From contig CAVPUH010000012.1 of the NCBI GenBank assembly GCA_963708795.1, forward strand, positions 409,063 through 473,062: 64,000 bases of DNA, given 5' to 3'. Every line of letters starts with the position of its first letter. Within the stretch, counting starts at the first letter, position 1. Shown piece after piece: positions 26,508 through 35,656 of this stretch. Under the pieces are notes generated by a model. That model was not told where the DNA came from, did not search any database, and worked only from the letters and a program-made list of their open reading frames with translations. Source of the stretch: DAIQRJ01 sp963708795 (lineage in GTDB: Bacteria > Actinomycetota > Actinomycetes > Propionibacteriales > DAIQRJ01). A program made the position numbers and the translations under genes.

Positions 26508-26599
26508 GAGCGGGCCATCGCCGCACGAAACGGTGCGAGGCCGATGGAGCCCAGGTCGACGCCGCGGGCCGAAGTTGCCGCGGGCTGCTCGGAGGTCAC
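26504..26599 (-). CDS. 31-residue leaderless small ORF in the accE position
   Basis: GTG 26599 opens a 31-codon frame (start VTSEQPAATSARGVDLGSIG, end PFRAAMARS) whose TGA overlaps the GTG of maf. TAGCCT lies exactly 6 nt upstream of the GTG (26611-26606), as expected of a leaderless gene. The peptide is not recognisable as the acyl-CoA carboxylase epsilon subunit, which normally sits here and carries a short R-G-x-P-T motif. It may be a regulatory leader peptide coupling maf translation, a shortened epsilon-like peptide, or simply a translated leader. The frame and promoter are seen; function is unknown. Confidence 0.45.
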   Translation of the reverse strand: MTSEQPAATSARGVDLGSIGLAPFRAAMARS

Positions 26600-26605
26600 C
26601 GCAGC

Positions 26606-26611
26606 AGGCTA
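26606..26611 (-). promoter_or_regulatory. TAGCCT -10 box of the smORF-maf-doxX-gfo operon
   Basis: TAGCCT (26611 to 26606) followed by 6 nt and GTG 26599. It shows that maf here has its own promoter and does not depend on accD transcription. Confidence 0.5.
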
Positions 26612-26667
26612 GTGCGGTACCGAGGTCGGCCGCCGAGCCGGGCCGCGGCCGGTCACCCCCGACGCCG

Positions 26668-28286
26668 CTACAGCGGGATGTTCCCGTGCTTCTTCGGTGG
26701 CAGCGACGCACGCTTCGTCCGCAGCATGCGCAGTGCCCGCACGATCTCGGTGCGCGTCTCGTGCGGGGAGATCACCGCGTCGACGTACCCCCGCTCGGCC
26801 GCGATCCACGGGTTCAGCAGCGTGTCCTCGTACTCGGTGATCAGCTCGGCCCGCCGGGCCTCGGGTGTCTCGTGGGCGGCGAGTTCGCGCCGGTACAGCA
26901 GGTTCACCGCACCCTGGGCGCCCATCACCGCGATCTGCGCCGTCGGCCAGGCCAGGTTCACGTCCGCCCCGAGGTGCTTGCTGCCCATCACGTCGTACGC
27001 GCCGCCGTAGGCCTTGCGCGTGATCAGCGTGATGAGCGGGACGGTCGCCTCGGCGTAGGCGTAGATGAGCTTCGCGCCGCGCCGGATGATGCCGTTCCAC
27101 TCCTGGTCGGTGCCGGGCAGGAAACCGGGGACGTCGACGAGGGTGATGACCGGGATGTTGAACGCGTCGCAGGTGCGGACGAACCGCGCGGCCTTCTCGG
27201 AGGCGTCGATGTCGAGGCAGCCGGCGAAGTGCATGGGCTGGTTCGCCACCACGCCGACGCTGTGCCCGTCCACCCGGCCGAAGCCGACCACCACGTTCGG
27301 AGCGAACAGAGCCTGCACCTCGCAGAACTCGCTGTCGTCGAGGATGTGTTCGAGCACGTCGTGGATGTCGTAGGGCTGGTTGGCCGAGTCGGGCACGAGC
27401 GTGTCGAGTTCGCGCTCGAGATCGGTGATCTCCAGGTCGGCGGGGAGGCCGACGACCGGAGCCGGTTCCAGGTTGTTCGGACGGCAGGTACGACAAGACG
27501 GTGCGGACGTAGTCGATCGCGTCCTCCTCGTCGGTGCCGAGGTAGTGCGCGTTGCCCGAGCGGCTGTTGTGGGTGTGGGCGCCGCCCAGCTCCTCCATCG
27601 TCACGTCCTCGCCGGTGACCGTCTTGATGATCTCCGGTCCGGTGATGAACATCTGGGAGGTCTTGTCGACCATCACGACGAAGTCGGTCAGAGCGGGGGA
27701 GTAGACGTCGCCGCCGGCGGCTGCGCCCATGATCAGCGAGATCTGCGGGATGACGCCCGAGGCCAGCGTGTTCCGCCGGAAGATCTCGCCGTAGAGGCCG
27801 AGCGAGACGACCCCTTCCTGGATCCGTGCCCCACCTCCCTCGTTGATGCCGACGATCGGGCAACCGACCCTCATCGCCAGATCGAGCACCTTGAGGATCT
27901 TCTCGCCGTTCACCTCGCCGAGGCTGCCGCCGAAGATCGTGACGTCCCGGCTGAACACGCAGATCTGCCGGCCGTCGACGGTGCCGTAACCCGAGACCAC
28001 GCCGTCGCCGTACGGGCGGTTGCGGTCCTGGCCGAAGGCCGTCGAGCGATGCCGCGCCAGCTCGTCCAGCTCGACGAACGAGCCGGGATCGAGGAGCAGC
28101 TCGATGCGCTCGCGGGCCGTCAGCTTGCCCTTGGCGTGCTGCGGCCTCGACGGCGCGGGCCGAGCCGGCGTGGATGGCCTCGTCGAGCCGGTGGTCGAGT
28201 TCGGCCAGCTTGCCGGCGGTCGTGTGCGGCGCGGCGGCAGCGGCTCCTTGGCGATCCGGGCCGCCGGTGGCGGGCGTCGTGGTCAA
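26668..28286 (-). CDS. accD5: acyl-CoA (propionyl-CoA) carboxylase beta subunit, frameshifted
   Basis: The carboxyltransferase subunit transferring CO2 from biotin to acetyl/propionyl-CoA. The N-terminal domain has LAELDHRLDEAIHAG, VTIFGGSLGEVNGEKILKVL and the oxyanion-hole GGARIQEGVVSL; the C-terminal domain has ITLVDVPGFLPGTDQEWNGI and ITRKAYGGAYDVMGSKHLGA. Two frameshifts (near 28135 and 27485) must be bridged to give about 530 residues. ATG 28286 starts MTTTPATGG. It pairs with AccA3 at 14.9 kb and is biotin-dependent through BirA at 31.1 kb. It is divergent from ppc. Confidence 0.88.
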
Positions 28287-28392
28287 GGGGATCCCTCCGG
28301 GGTGGTACGGGGCGCGGACTCCGTCGTCACCTGGTCCAGGACCGAGGCGGACGCGAGCGTACTCCCGTCACGGGCTCGTTACCGGTCACGGA

Positions 28393-28398
28393 TACTGT
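28393..28398 (+). promoter_or_regulatory. TACTGT -10 box of ppc-birA
   Basis: TACTGT is 7 nt before ATG 28406 with no ribosome binding site, giving a leaderless ppc message. Confidence 0.5.
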
Positions 28399-28405
28399 GC
28401 GCGCC

Positions 28406-31098
28406 ATGACGTCAAGCGCCCCGACGAGCCCTGGTTCCGACAGCGACAGCCGGGGTCGGGCGAGTCACGAGATGCCCGATCCGCTCCGCGCGGACGTGCG
28501 GCTGCTGGGCGAGTTGCTCGGGCAGGTGCTGGCCGAGTACGGCGGGGACGAACTGCTCGCCGACGTGGAGCGGTTGCGTGAACTGACGATCGCCGCGCAC
28601 GGTGACGGCGGCATCGCCGCGGTCGAGGAGGCCGAGGCGCTCGTGGCCGGCCTCGAGCCGGTCCGGGCCGAGGAGGTGGCCCGCGCGTTCACGTGCTACT
28701 TCCACCTGGTCAACCTGGCCGAGGAGTTCCACCGCGTCCGGGTCCTGCGGGAGCGGGAAGCAGCCGACGGTGACGCCGGCCGTCCGAGTGCGCCCGCTGA
28801 CTCGATCCCGGCCGCGCTCGCCGCGCTGGCCGGTGAGATCGGTGACGAGGAGGCGGCGAAACGGCTGCAGGGCTTGCAGTTCCGGCCCGTGCTCACCGCC
28901 CACCCGACGGAAGCGCGGCGGCGCGCGGTGGCCTCGGCCATCCGGCGCATCTCCGTGCTGGTGGCCGAACGCGACGATCCGCGGCTGGGCGGGACGGCGC
29001 TGGCGGAGAACCGGCGCCGGTTGCTGGCCGAGATCGACGGGCTCTGGCGGACGGCCCAGCTGAGGATGACGAAGCCGTCGCCGCTCGACGAGGTGCGAAC
29101 CGCGATGGGGGTCTTCGACGAGACGCTCTTCCAGACGTTGCCGGTGGTCTACCGCCGGCTCGACGATGCGCTGCAGGGTGCTGACGCGGGCCTGGTGGAA
29201 CCGATCGCTCCGGCCTTCGTCCGGCTGGGTAGCTGGATCGGTGCCGACCGCGACGGCAACCCCAACGTGACCGCCCGGGTCACCCGTGCGGCGGCCGCCA
29301 TCGCCTCCGAGCATGTGCTGATCGCCCTCGAACGTGCGACGACCAGGATCGGTCGTGCGTTGACGATCGACGCGGCGACAACTCCGGCCTCACCGGAGCT
29401 GGAAGCGCTGTGGCAGCGGCAGCGTCAGGTGGCGGAGGACTTCACCGCCGACGTGGCCGAGCGCTCGCCGAACGAGCCGTACCGGCGTGTCCTGCTGGTG
29501 GCCGCCGAGCGGATCGCCGCCACCGAGGGCACGCAACGCCGACCTCGCGTACGCCGACGCCGACGAGTTCGCCGCTGACCTGAAAGTCGTGCAGAACTCG
29601 CTGCTCGCGGCGGGTGCTCCGCGGGCGGCGTACGCCGACCTCCAGCAGCTCATCTGGCAGGTGCAGACGTTCGGTTTCCACCTGGCGGAGCTGGAGGTTC
29701 GCCAGCACTCGGCCGTACATGCGAAGGCCCTGGAGAACCTCGCTGCCGGCACCCCGATCGAGGACCAGACCGCCGAGGTGCTCGCCGTCTTCCGCACGAT
29801 CGCCACCCTGCAACAGCGTTATGGACGGCTCGCGTGCAGCCGCTACATCATCTCGTTCACCCAGAAGGCCGGCGACATCGACGCCGTGTACCAGTTGGCC
29901 GAAGCGGCACTCGGATCACCGGCGGCCGCCCCGTCCTCGACGTGATCCCGCTGTTCGAGACGTTCGACGACCTGACCGCCTGCGTGGAGATCCTCGACGA
30001 GGTCATCGGGTCACCGCAGCGTGCAGCGTCGGCTCGCGGCCACCGATCGGCGGATGGAGGTCATGCTCGGATACTCCGACTCCGCGAAGGACGTCGGCCC
30101 GGTGTCCGCGACCCTCGCCATCTACGACGCGCAGAGCCGGATCGCGAAGTGGGCCAAGCGAAACGACATCACGCTGACCCTCTTCCACGGTCGCGGCGGC
30201 GCGCCTCGGTCGTGGCGGCGGCCCGGCCAACCGGGCCGTGCTCGCCCAGCCGCCGGGGTCGGTGGACGGCCGGTTCAAGCTCACCGAGCAGGGCGAGGTC
30301 ATCTTCGCCCGGTACGGCGACGCGACGATCGCGGCCCGGCACATCGAGCAGGTGGCAGCGGCGACCCTGCTCGCCTCGGCGCCCTCGACCGAAGCGCGCA
30401 ACGCGGGCGCGGCGGACGCCTACCGGGACGTCGCCGAACTCATGGATTCGGTGTCCCGCGTGCACTATCACGCGCTGGTGAAGGCGCCCGGGTTCGCGAA
30501 GTGGTTCACCGAGGTCACTCCCCAGGAGGAGATCGGGCTGCTGGCGTTGGGATCCCGGCCCGCCCGGCGGGGTCTGTCGGTGGAGTCGCTGGAGGATCTG
30601 CGCGCCATCCCGTGGGTGTTCGCGTGGACCCAGGCGCGGGTGAACCTCACCGGCTGGTTCGGTCTCGGCACGGCGATGGCGGCGGTCGGCGATGTCGAGC
30701 GGCTCCGGCGCGCGTACGCCGAATGGCCCTTGTTCACCACGATGCTCGACAACGTGGAGATGTCGCTCGCGAAGACCGACGACCGCATCGCCCGTCGCTA
30801 CCTCGACCTCGGCGACCGTGACGACCTGGCCGGCATGGTGCTGGACGAGCTCGCGCTGACCACGTCGTGGGTGCTCGACGTGACCGGCCACGATCGGCTG
30901 CTGTCGGGCCGCCGCGTGCTCGGTCGTGCGGTCGAGCTGCGCAACCCGTACGTGGACGCGCTGTCCTTCCTCCAGTTGCGGGCCCTGCGTGCCCTGCGTG
31001 GGTCGACGGACGGCGCCCCGGCGGATGTCGAGCAGGCCCAGCGGCTGCTGCTGCTGTCGGTGAACGGAATCGCCGCGGGCCTGCAGAACACCGGATGA
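28406..31098 (+). CDS. ppc: phosphoenolpyruvate carboxylase, multiply frameshifted
   Basis: PEPC fixes bicarbonate onto PEP to give oxaloacetate, feeding the citrate synthases at the left end. Motifs: catalytic His in FRPVLTAHPTEARRR, GSWIGADRDGNPNVT, VMLGYSDSAKDVG, the GRGGxxGRGGGP loop near 30200, and the C-terminal allosteric end GLQNTG. Frameshifts lie near 29535, 29912, 30017 and 30207; at 30207 removing a single C exactly restores the expected Arg-Gly-Gly-Ala-Leu-Gly-Arg-Gly-Gly-Gly loop. Total length of about 897 residues is normal. The stop overlaps the birA ATG (ATGA). Confidence 0.9.
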
Positions 31099-31900
31099 CC
31101 GTCAGTCGACAGCCGCTGGACGCCGGCCGGCTCGTCGACGCGGTCGATCGGACCTTCTTCGGCGATGTCACCGTCGTCGAGGAGATCGGGTCGACGAACG
31201 TCGAGCTGGTCGCGGCGGCGCGTGCCGGCGTCGACCGTGGCGTGCTCGACGACGGAGTTCCAGAGCGCCGGTCGCGGCCGCCTCGACCGCGTGTGGACGG
31301 CGCCTGCTCGTTCCGGGTTGGCCGTGTCGGTGTTGCTCACCCCGCCGGTCTCGGGCCGGCGCTGGAGTTGGCTGCCGCTCGTCACCGGGCTCGCCGTGCT
31401 CGATGCGGTGCGGTCGATCGACCTGCCGGCGACGGTGACGCTGGGCGTGAAGTGGCCGAACGACGTCCTCGTCGACGGCGCGAAGGTGGCTGGCATCCTG
31501 GCCGAGCGTGTCGACGACCGTCGCGTGGTGATCGGACTGGGGCTGAACGTGTCGCTCACGGAGGCCGAACTGCCGGTGCCGACGGCGACGTCGCTGCAGC
31601 TGGCGGGTGCGCAGGACGTCGACCGGACGGCCCTGCTGCTGGCGTATCTGGACGCGCTGGCCACCCACTGTCGGCGGTGGTGGGCGGAACCTGACGACGA
31701 GGCAGGTGCGCAGGCGGTATCTCGCCGCCGGCTCGACGGTCGGCCGCCGGGTCTCGGTTCAGCTGCCGGACGGCCGCAGCGTCGAGGGACTCGCGATCGA
31801 CGTCGACGCCGGTGGCGCCCTCGTCGTCGACACGGCCGGTGGCGTGCCCTTGGTGGTTGCGGCCGGCGACGTGCGGCACGTGCGCGAGCACCGCGCCTGA
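31095..31900 (+). CDS. birA: biotin-[acetyl-CoA-carboxylase] ligase, frameshifted
   Basis: BirA attaches biotin to the AccA3 biotin carrier domain. It has EEIGSTNVELVAAARAG, the biotinoyl-AMP loop QSAGRGRLDRVWTAP and KWPNDVLVDGAKVAGIL, and a C-terminal SH3-like domain (GRRVSVQLPDGRSVEGLAIDV). There is no N-terminal HTH, so it is the non-regulatory type. Frameshifts near 31255 (one extra G) and 31715 must be corrected. Its ATG overlaps the ppc stop, an operon linking two carboxylation functions; the beta subunit it serves is divergently encoded 2.8 kb away. Confidence 0.88.
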
Positions 31901-31955
31901 GGGTCGGCCGCACCCGGCCGTCCGGTTGACCGATTTCGTCTCACCTGCGCAAGGT

Positions 31956-31972
31956 GGATGAAGGTTTCATCC
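31956..31972 (+). promoter_or_regulatory. operator-like palindrome upstream of the GxGYxYP gene
   Basis: GGATGAA-GGT-TTCATCC at 31956-31972 is a perfect 7-bp inverted repeat with a 3-nt centre, 26 bp downstream of a -35-like TTGACC (31925-31930) and 67 bp before ATG 32040. No other copy was noticed in the window. It looks like a dimeric repressor site. Confidence 0.45.
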
Positions 31973-32039
31973 GCGTGGGTGGCCGTCGACGTGGGAGTTG
32001 CACACCTCGGCTGGACCGCCACCGATCGATCGGAGTGCC

Positions 32040-33683
32040 ATGACAGCCATGCGATGGTCGCGCCGCGAGGTCCTCGGGACGGCGGCCGCGGTCGCCGGGG
32101 CTGGGGTGCTGGCCACCACGTCGCCGGCCGCGGCTACCAGCACGGGCACGGAGTCCGCCGAGTGGGCTACCGCGAGTACGGCGCGCAACCGAGGGCGCGG
32201 GCTGCGGGCCGGCGAGTACTTTCCCCGCGGAGCACCGGTTCGTTCGATCGTCGCCGTGGACGTCACCGGCCGCTCCGACGCCGAACTCGTCCTGCTCGGC
32301 ACGCTCCAGGGCCTCGCGTCCCGCCACAGCGCGACGCCGCACCTCTACCTGAGTTCGCCCGGCTCGGTCGACGAACTCTGGTTGGACGATCTACGCGATC
32401 GCGGCGTGGACGTGCGGCGGTCCGACGACGTCTGGGCCCTCGTCGAGCAGCAGCGGGTCGAACGCTTCGTTCGCTACTCCGCGGACGACTCCTCGCTGTC
32501 GGTGGCGACGACCGCAGCCGGGCTGACCGGCGCGATAGCAGTGGAGGACTCGCTGGTCGGCGCGGCCCGCGCACACGGCCTCACCCGGGCGATGGACCTC
32601 CGCGGCAAGGACGATGCCTGGTCGTTCGATCGGCTGTTCCCGCACGTGCGACACGACTTCGCCGTGGAGCAGAAGGACACGTTCACCTACCCCCTGCGCG
32701 ACCTCGCGACGATGGCGGGCGCGTTCGCGTTCTACGACGGGAACTCCGCACTCCGCGCCCGTATCAACGCCGCGCTCCGCGACGACTCTCCGGTGATCGG
32801 ATGGGGCGACGCAGACCACGGCGAAGACGCCTTCGTGGGGCCGACGACCGACGCCGGCAACGTCATGCTCGCGGCCGACTGGGCACGCAACACCGCCACG
32901 TTGTCGGCGGCGGCCACGCCACGGCTACGCCAGCACGACCGGCCGCGGCCGCGGGCCCGGAGAGGGAAGCACTACGTCAGCTTCGTCGTCACCGACGGGG
33001 ACAACCTGCAGTGGATGACGACCACGCTGCCCCAGAGCACGGACTGGTGGGCCAATCCACGGCGTGGCGACGTCGCGCTCGGCTGGGGGATGCCACCGGC
33101 GATGCTCGACCTCGCACCCACCGCTCTCGCCTGGTACTACGACCAGGCGACGCCCGGTGTGCACGGCGACCAGTTCACCGTCGGGCCGTCCGGCTCCGGC
33201 TACTTCTACCCGAGCCGCTATCCGCGGGCGAAGCTGCCCGCCCACACCGCCCGGCTGGACCGGGTGATGCGGCGCGTCGACGTCGGGGTGGTGCAGATCC
33301 TCGACTTCGACGCACTCGAGACACCCGGGCTCTGGGATGCGTTCACCCGCCGGCGCCACATCGACGGACTGATCTACCTGGAGTACAGCCGGTACGACCG
33401 TGAAGCGGGCAAGACGGTGTGGTCGCACGACAAGCCGGTCGTCTCCGCGGCACACATGCTGTGGGACGGCCTCGACGGCGCCGACGAGGCGTCGGTCATC
33501 TCGGCGCTGAATGCCGGCGGCACCAATCCGCGCTCCGTCGACTCGTACTCCGTGGTGGCCGTTCACGCGTGGTCGAAGACGGTCGATGACGTGCTCACTG
33601 TGGTCGCCGGTCTCGACGACCACGTCGAGGTCGTGTGCCCTGGTGACCTGATCGCGATGATGCGTGCCACTGTGGAGCGGTGA
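32040..33683 (+). CDS. Tat-exported GxGYxYP-domain putative glycoside hydrolase
   Basis: About 547 residues. The N-terminus has a twin-arginine signal (MRWSRREVLGTAAAVAGAGV, then an Ala-rich cleavage region). The mature protein has the N-terminal domain PVRSIVAVDVTGRSDAELVLL and the hallmark GSGYFYPSRYPRAK of GxGYxYP proteins, plus HYVSFVVTDGDNLQWMTTTL and FLxLEYSRY-like segments. The family is predicted to be glycosidase-like but its substrate is unknown. It is preceded by a 139-bp gap holding a palindrome and its stop overlaps the start of an APH-like kinase gene (GTGA). Confidence 0.82.
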   Translation: MTAMRWSRREVLGTAAAVAGAGVLATTSPAAATSTGTESAEWATASTARNRGRGLRAGEYFPRGAPVRSIVAVDVTGRSDAELVLLGTLQGLASRHSATPHLYLSSPGSVDELWLDDLRDRGVDVRRSDDVWALVEQQRVERFVRYSADDSSLSVATTAAGLTGAIAVEDSLVGAARAHGLTRAMDLRGKDDAWSFDRLFPHVRHDFAVEQKDTFTYPLRDLATMAGAFAFYDGNSALRARINAALRDDSPVIGWGDADHGEDAFVGPTTDAGNVMLAADWARNTATLSAAATPRLRQHDRPRPRARRGKHYVSFVVTDGDNLQWMTTTLPQSTDWWANPRRGDVALGWGMPPAMLDLAPTALAWYYDQATPGVHGDQFTVGPSGSGYFYPSRYPRAKLPAHTARLDRVMRRVDVGVVQILDFDALETPGLWDAFTRRRHIDGLIYLEYSRYDREAGKTVWSHDKPVVSAAHMLWDGLDGADEASVISALNAGGTNPRSVDSYSVVAVHAWSKTVDDVLTVVAGLDDHVEVVCPGDLIAMMRATVER

Positions 33684-34432
33684 ACGAGGCCGAACAGCCG
33701 TTGACCGGCGGTCGATCGCGGCCGGGTGTCATCCGGCTCGGCGACACCGTTCGTCGGCCGATGTCGGCGCACTCGGCGTACGTGCACCGGGTGCTGACCC
33801 GGCTGGCGGCTGCCGGTGTGGACGGCGTTCCGCGCTTGCTGGGAGTCGACGATCACGACCGGGAGATCCTGACGTATCAGCAGGGTGACACCGGGCACGA
33901 CGTCGAGATGTGGACCGACGATCAGCTGATGCGGCTCGTCGAACTCGTCCGGCGCATCCACGACGCGCTCGCCGGCACGCCGGAGGCCGACGGGCAGGAA
34001 ACCGTGTGCCACCACGACATCGCGCCGTGGAACCTGATCCTGCGCTCCGGGGTGCCTGTCGGCCTGATCGACTTCGACGACGTCGCCGCCGGTGCCCGGG
34101 TCGAGGATCTGGGCTACCTGAGCTGGGTGTTCCTCGACCTCGGCTCGCCCCGGTGGCCCGCGTCCGAGCAGGGGCGGCGGCTGCGATTGGTGTGTGACGG
34201 CTATCGGCGCGCTGCGGAGGAGGAGCTCGTCAGTGCGTCGACCATCGAGGTGGACCTCATCGACGCCGTGCTCGCCCAGCACGATCGCATCCTCGACTTT
34301 CGGCGACGGCAGTCCGAGACCTCGACCGATCCCGACGTCCGGGCCTTCGCGATCGATCGCCTGGCCGCGATCGAGCAGTCCCGCGACTGGATCCGAGTGC
34401 ACCGATCCGAGCTCGAAGCGTCGCTCGGGTGA
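33680..34432 (+). CDS. aminoglycoside phosphotransferase/choline kinase-family protein
   Basis: A 250-residue small-molecule kinase of the APH fold. The catalytic loop is VCHHDIAPWNLIL (His-Asp-x4-Asn) and the metal-binding DFG equivalent is GLIDFDDVAAG. The N-lobe is short (LLGVDDHDREILTYQQGD). Family members phosphorylate antibiotics, choline, sugars or amino sugars; the close coupling to an exported putative glycosidase (GTGA overlap) suggests a sugar or amino-sugar kinase rather than a resistance enzyme. That is inference. It converges on a GNAT gene. Confidence 0.85.
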   Translation: MNEAEQPLTGGRSRPGVIRLGDTVRRPMSAHSAYVHRVLTRLAAAGVDGVPRLLGVDDHDREILTYQQGDTGHDVEMWTDDQLMRLVELVRRIHDALAGTPEADGQETVCHHDIAPWNLILRSGVPVGLIDFDDVAAGARVEDLGYLSWVFLDLGSPRWPASEQGRRLRLVCDGYRRAAEEELVSASTIEVDLIDAVLAQHDRILDFRRRQSETSTDPDVRAFAIDRLAAIEQSRDWIRVHRSELEASLG

Positions 34433-34444
34433 GCGGGCGCGACG

Positions 34445-34943
34445 TCAGCGCAGGCGCCTTGGTGAACATCAACGCGGGATCGTCGTCGAGGCGGACGAGG
34501 GTTCCGTACTCGGGTGCGATCCCGTCCACGACAAGGCCGGCCCCGTCGGGGATGTAGCCCCGTTTGACGTACATCCGCTGGGCACTCCCGTAGTCGGCGT
34601 AGAGACCGACCCCGATTCCGGCGATCTCGGATCGCTCACCGATCCGGCGCTCGGCCTCGTCCATCAAGGCGCTGCCGACGCCGTGTCGACGTGCGGGTGC
34701 GACCACGTTGAAGTCGACGATCTCCGGGATGCCGGCGGCGGCAAAGGCCGGGTAGTGGGAGACCCAGTCGATCGTGAGGTATCCGACGACCGTCTCGAGG
34801 ACGGCGACCACCACGTCCTTGCCGCCGGCTCCGGCCAGGGCCGTGTAGCGCTCGAAGAGGGCGCGCTCCTTCGGCCAGTCCCGGAATGCGTCGACCAGCG
34901 CGTCGATGTCGCCTGGGCCGGCCGATCGCACCGTCAGCTCCAT
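34445..34943 (-). CDS. GNAT-family N-acetyltransferase, frameshifted near its end
   Basis: About 166 residues with the GNAT acetyl-CoA loop VVAPARRHGVGSALMDEAERR, a central strand VVGYLTIDWVSHYPAF and the terminal motif GLYADYGSAQRMYVKRGYIPDG. In the sequence as given the frame runs on antisense through the APH-like kinase to 34257; removing one G near 34457 gives the family-typical end ALMFTKRLR and a stop at 34445, which also removes the overlap. Substrate unknown. Confidence 0.8.
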
Positions 34944-34982
34944 GGCCGCGACCGTACTGCGTACCGCCGGCCCGTGCGTACC

Positions 34983-35486
34983 TCAGACCGTGCTCTGAGC
35001 GGTCTCTTCCCAGGCGTCCTCGGAGCGGTGCTCACCCTTGGTGAAGACGAACTTGCGGTACGACCAGAAGCGGAACAGCGTGCCCAGCCCGATGCCCAGG
35101 ATCTTGGCGATGTTGAACCAGAGGTGGCTGTCCAGGCCGAGGACGTAGGTGGTGAACGCCATCAGGGCCGTCCCGATCCCCAGCGCGATCGCGTTCAGCA
35201 CGAAGAAGAGCGTGTACTCGCGGCGGACCGATCGGTGGTCGCGGTCCTTCCAGGTCCAGTGCCGGTTGCCGAAGTAGGTGACGAACGTGGCCGCGATCAT
35301 CGAGATGCCGCTCGCGGTCAACGGCTTGCCGGCCAGCGGGCCGAGCACCAGCAGGTTCGATCCACCGATGTCGACGACCATGCCGACCAGACCGACGAGG
35401 CCGAACTTGGTCAGCTCGTGGACGGCACCGCGCAGTCGCTCGACGAAGCTGCGGTGGGCGACGGGCGCCCTCGATGTCTCGGTCAC
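34983..35486 (-). CDS. GtrA-family membrane protein
   Basis: A 167-residue protein with four predicted helices: FGLVGLVGMVVDIGGSNLLV, ISMIAATFVTYFGNRHWTWK, YTLFFVLNAIALGIGTALMA and LGIGLGTLFRFWSYRKFVF. The NRxWTWK and FWSYRKFVF ends are GtrA hallmarks. Members help flip or transfer polyprenyl-linked sugars for surface polysaccharides. GTG 35486 has a GAGG about 6 nt upstream. It corresponds to Rv3277 and is divergent from purK; a TAAGGT on the minus strand near 35570 may be its promoter. Confidence 0.85.
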   Translation of the reverse strand: MTETSRAPVAHRSFVERLRGAVHELTKFGLVGLVGMVVDIGGSNLLVLGPLAGKPLTASGISMIAATFVTYFGNRHWTWKDRDHRSVRREYTLFFVLNAIALGIGTALMAFTTYVLGLDSHLWFNIAKILGIGLGTLFRFWSYRKFVFTKGEHRSEDAWEETAQSTV

Positions 35487-35644
35487 GGAACCTCGGTGGA
35501 GATCGTCGGGCTGCGGCGAGCCCGGGAATGGACGTGGTGCGTCGCGAACACCGCGTTCGGTGCGGTGACTGACCTTACCTGCGCGGGCATGGCGGACCCA
35601 CTTCGCAACACCCGGCCACATCCGGAGACCGGGTCGTGCGTCGG

Positions 35645-35650
35645 TAGGCT
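35645..35650 (+). promoter_or_regulatory. TAGGCT -10 box of purK-purE
   Basis: TAGGCT is 6 nt before GTG 35657, a leaderless start for the purine operon. Confidence 0.5.
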
Positions 35651-35656
35651 CGCTCG

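Noticed and set aside
33680..34432. Antibiotic resistance phosphotransferase
   Set aside because: The APH fold is clear, but context (coupled to an exported putative glycosidase) and lack of resistance-specific signatures do not support a resistance role.
34257..34444. C-terminal extension of the GNAT protein antisense to the APH-like kinase
   Set aside because: It results from one inserted G near 34457; the corrected frame ends normally at 34445.
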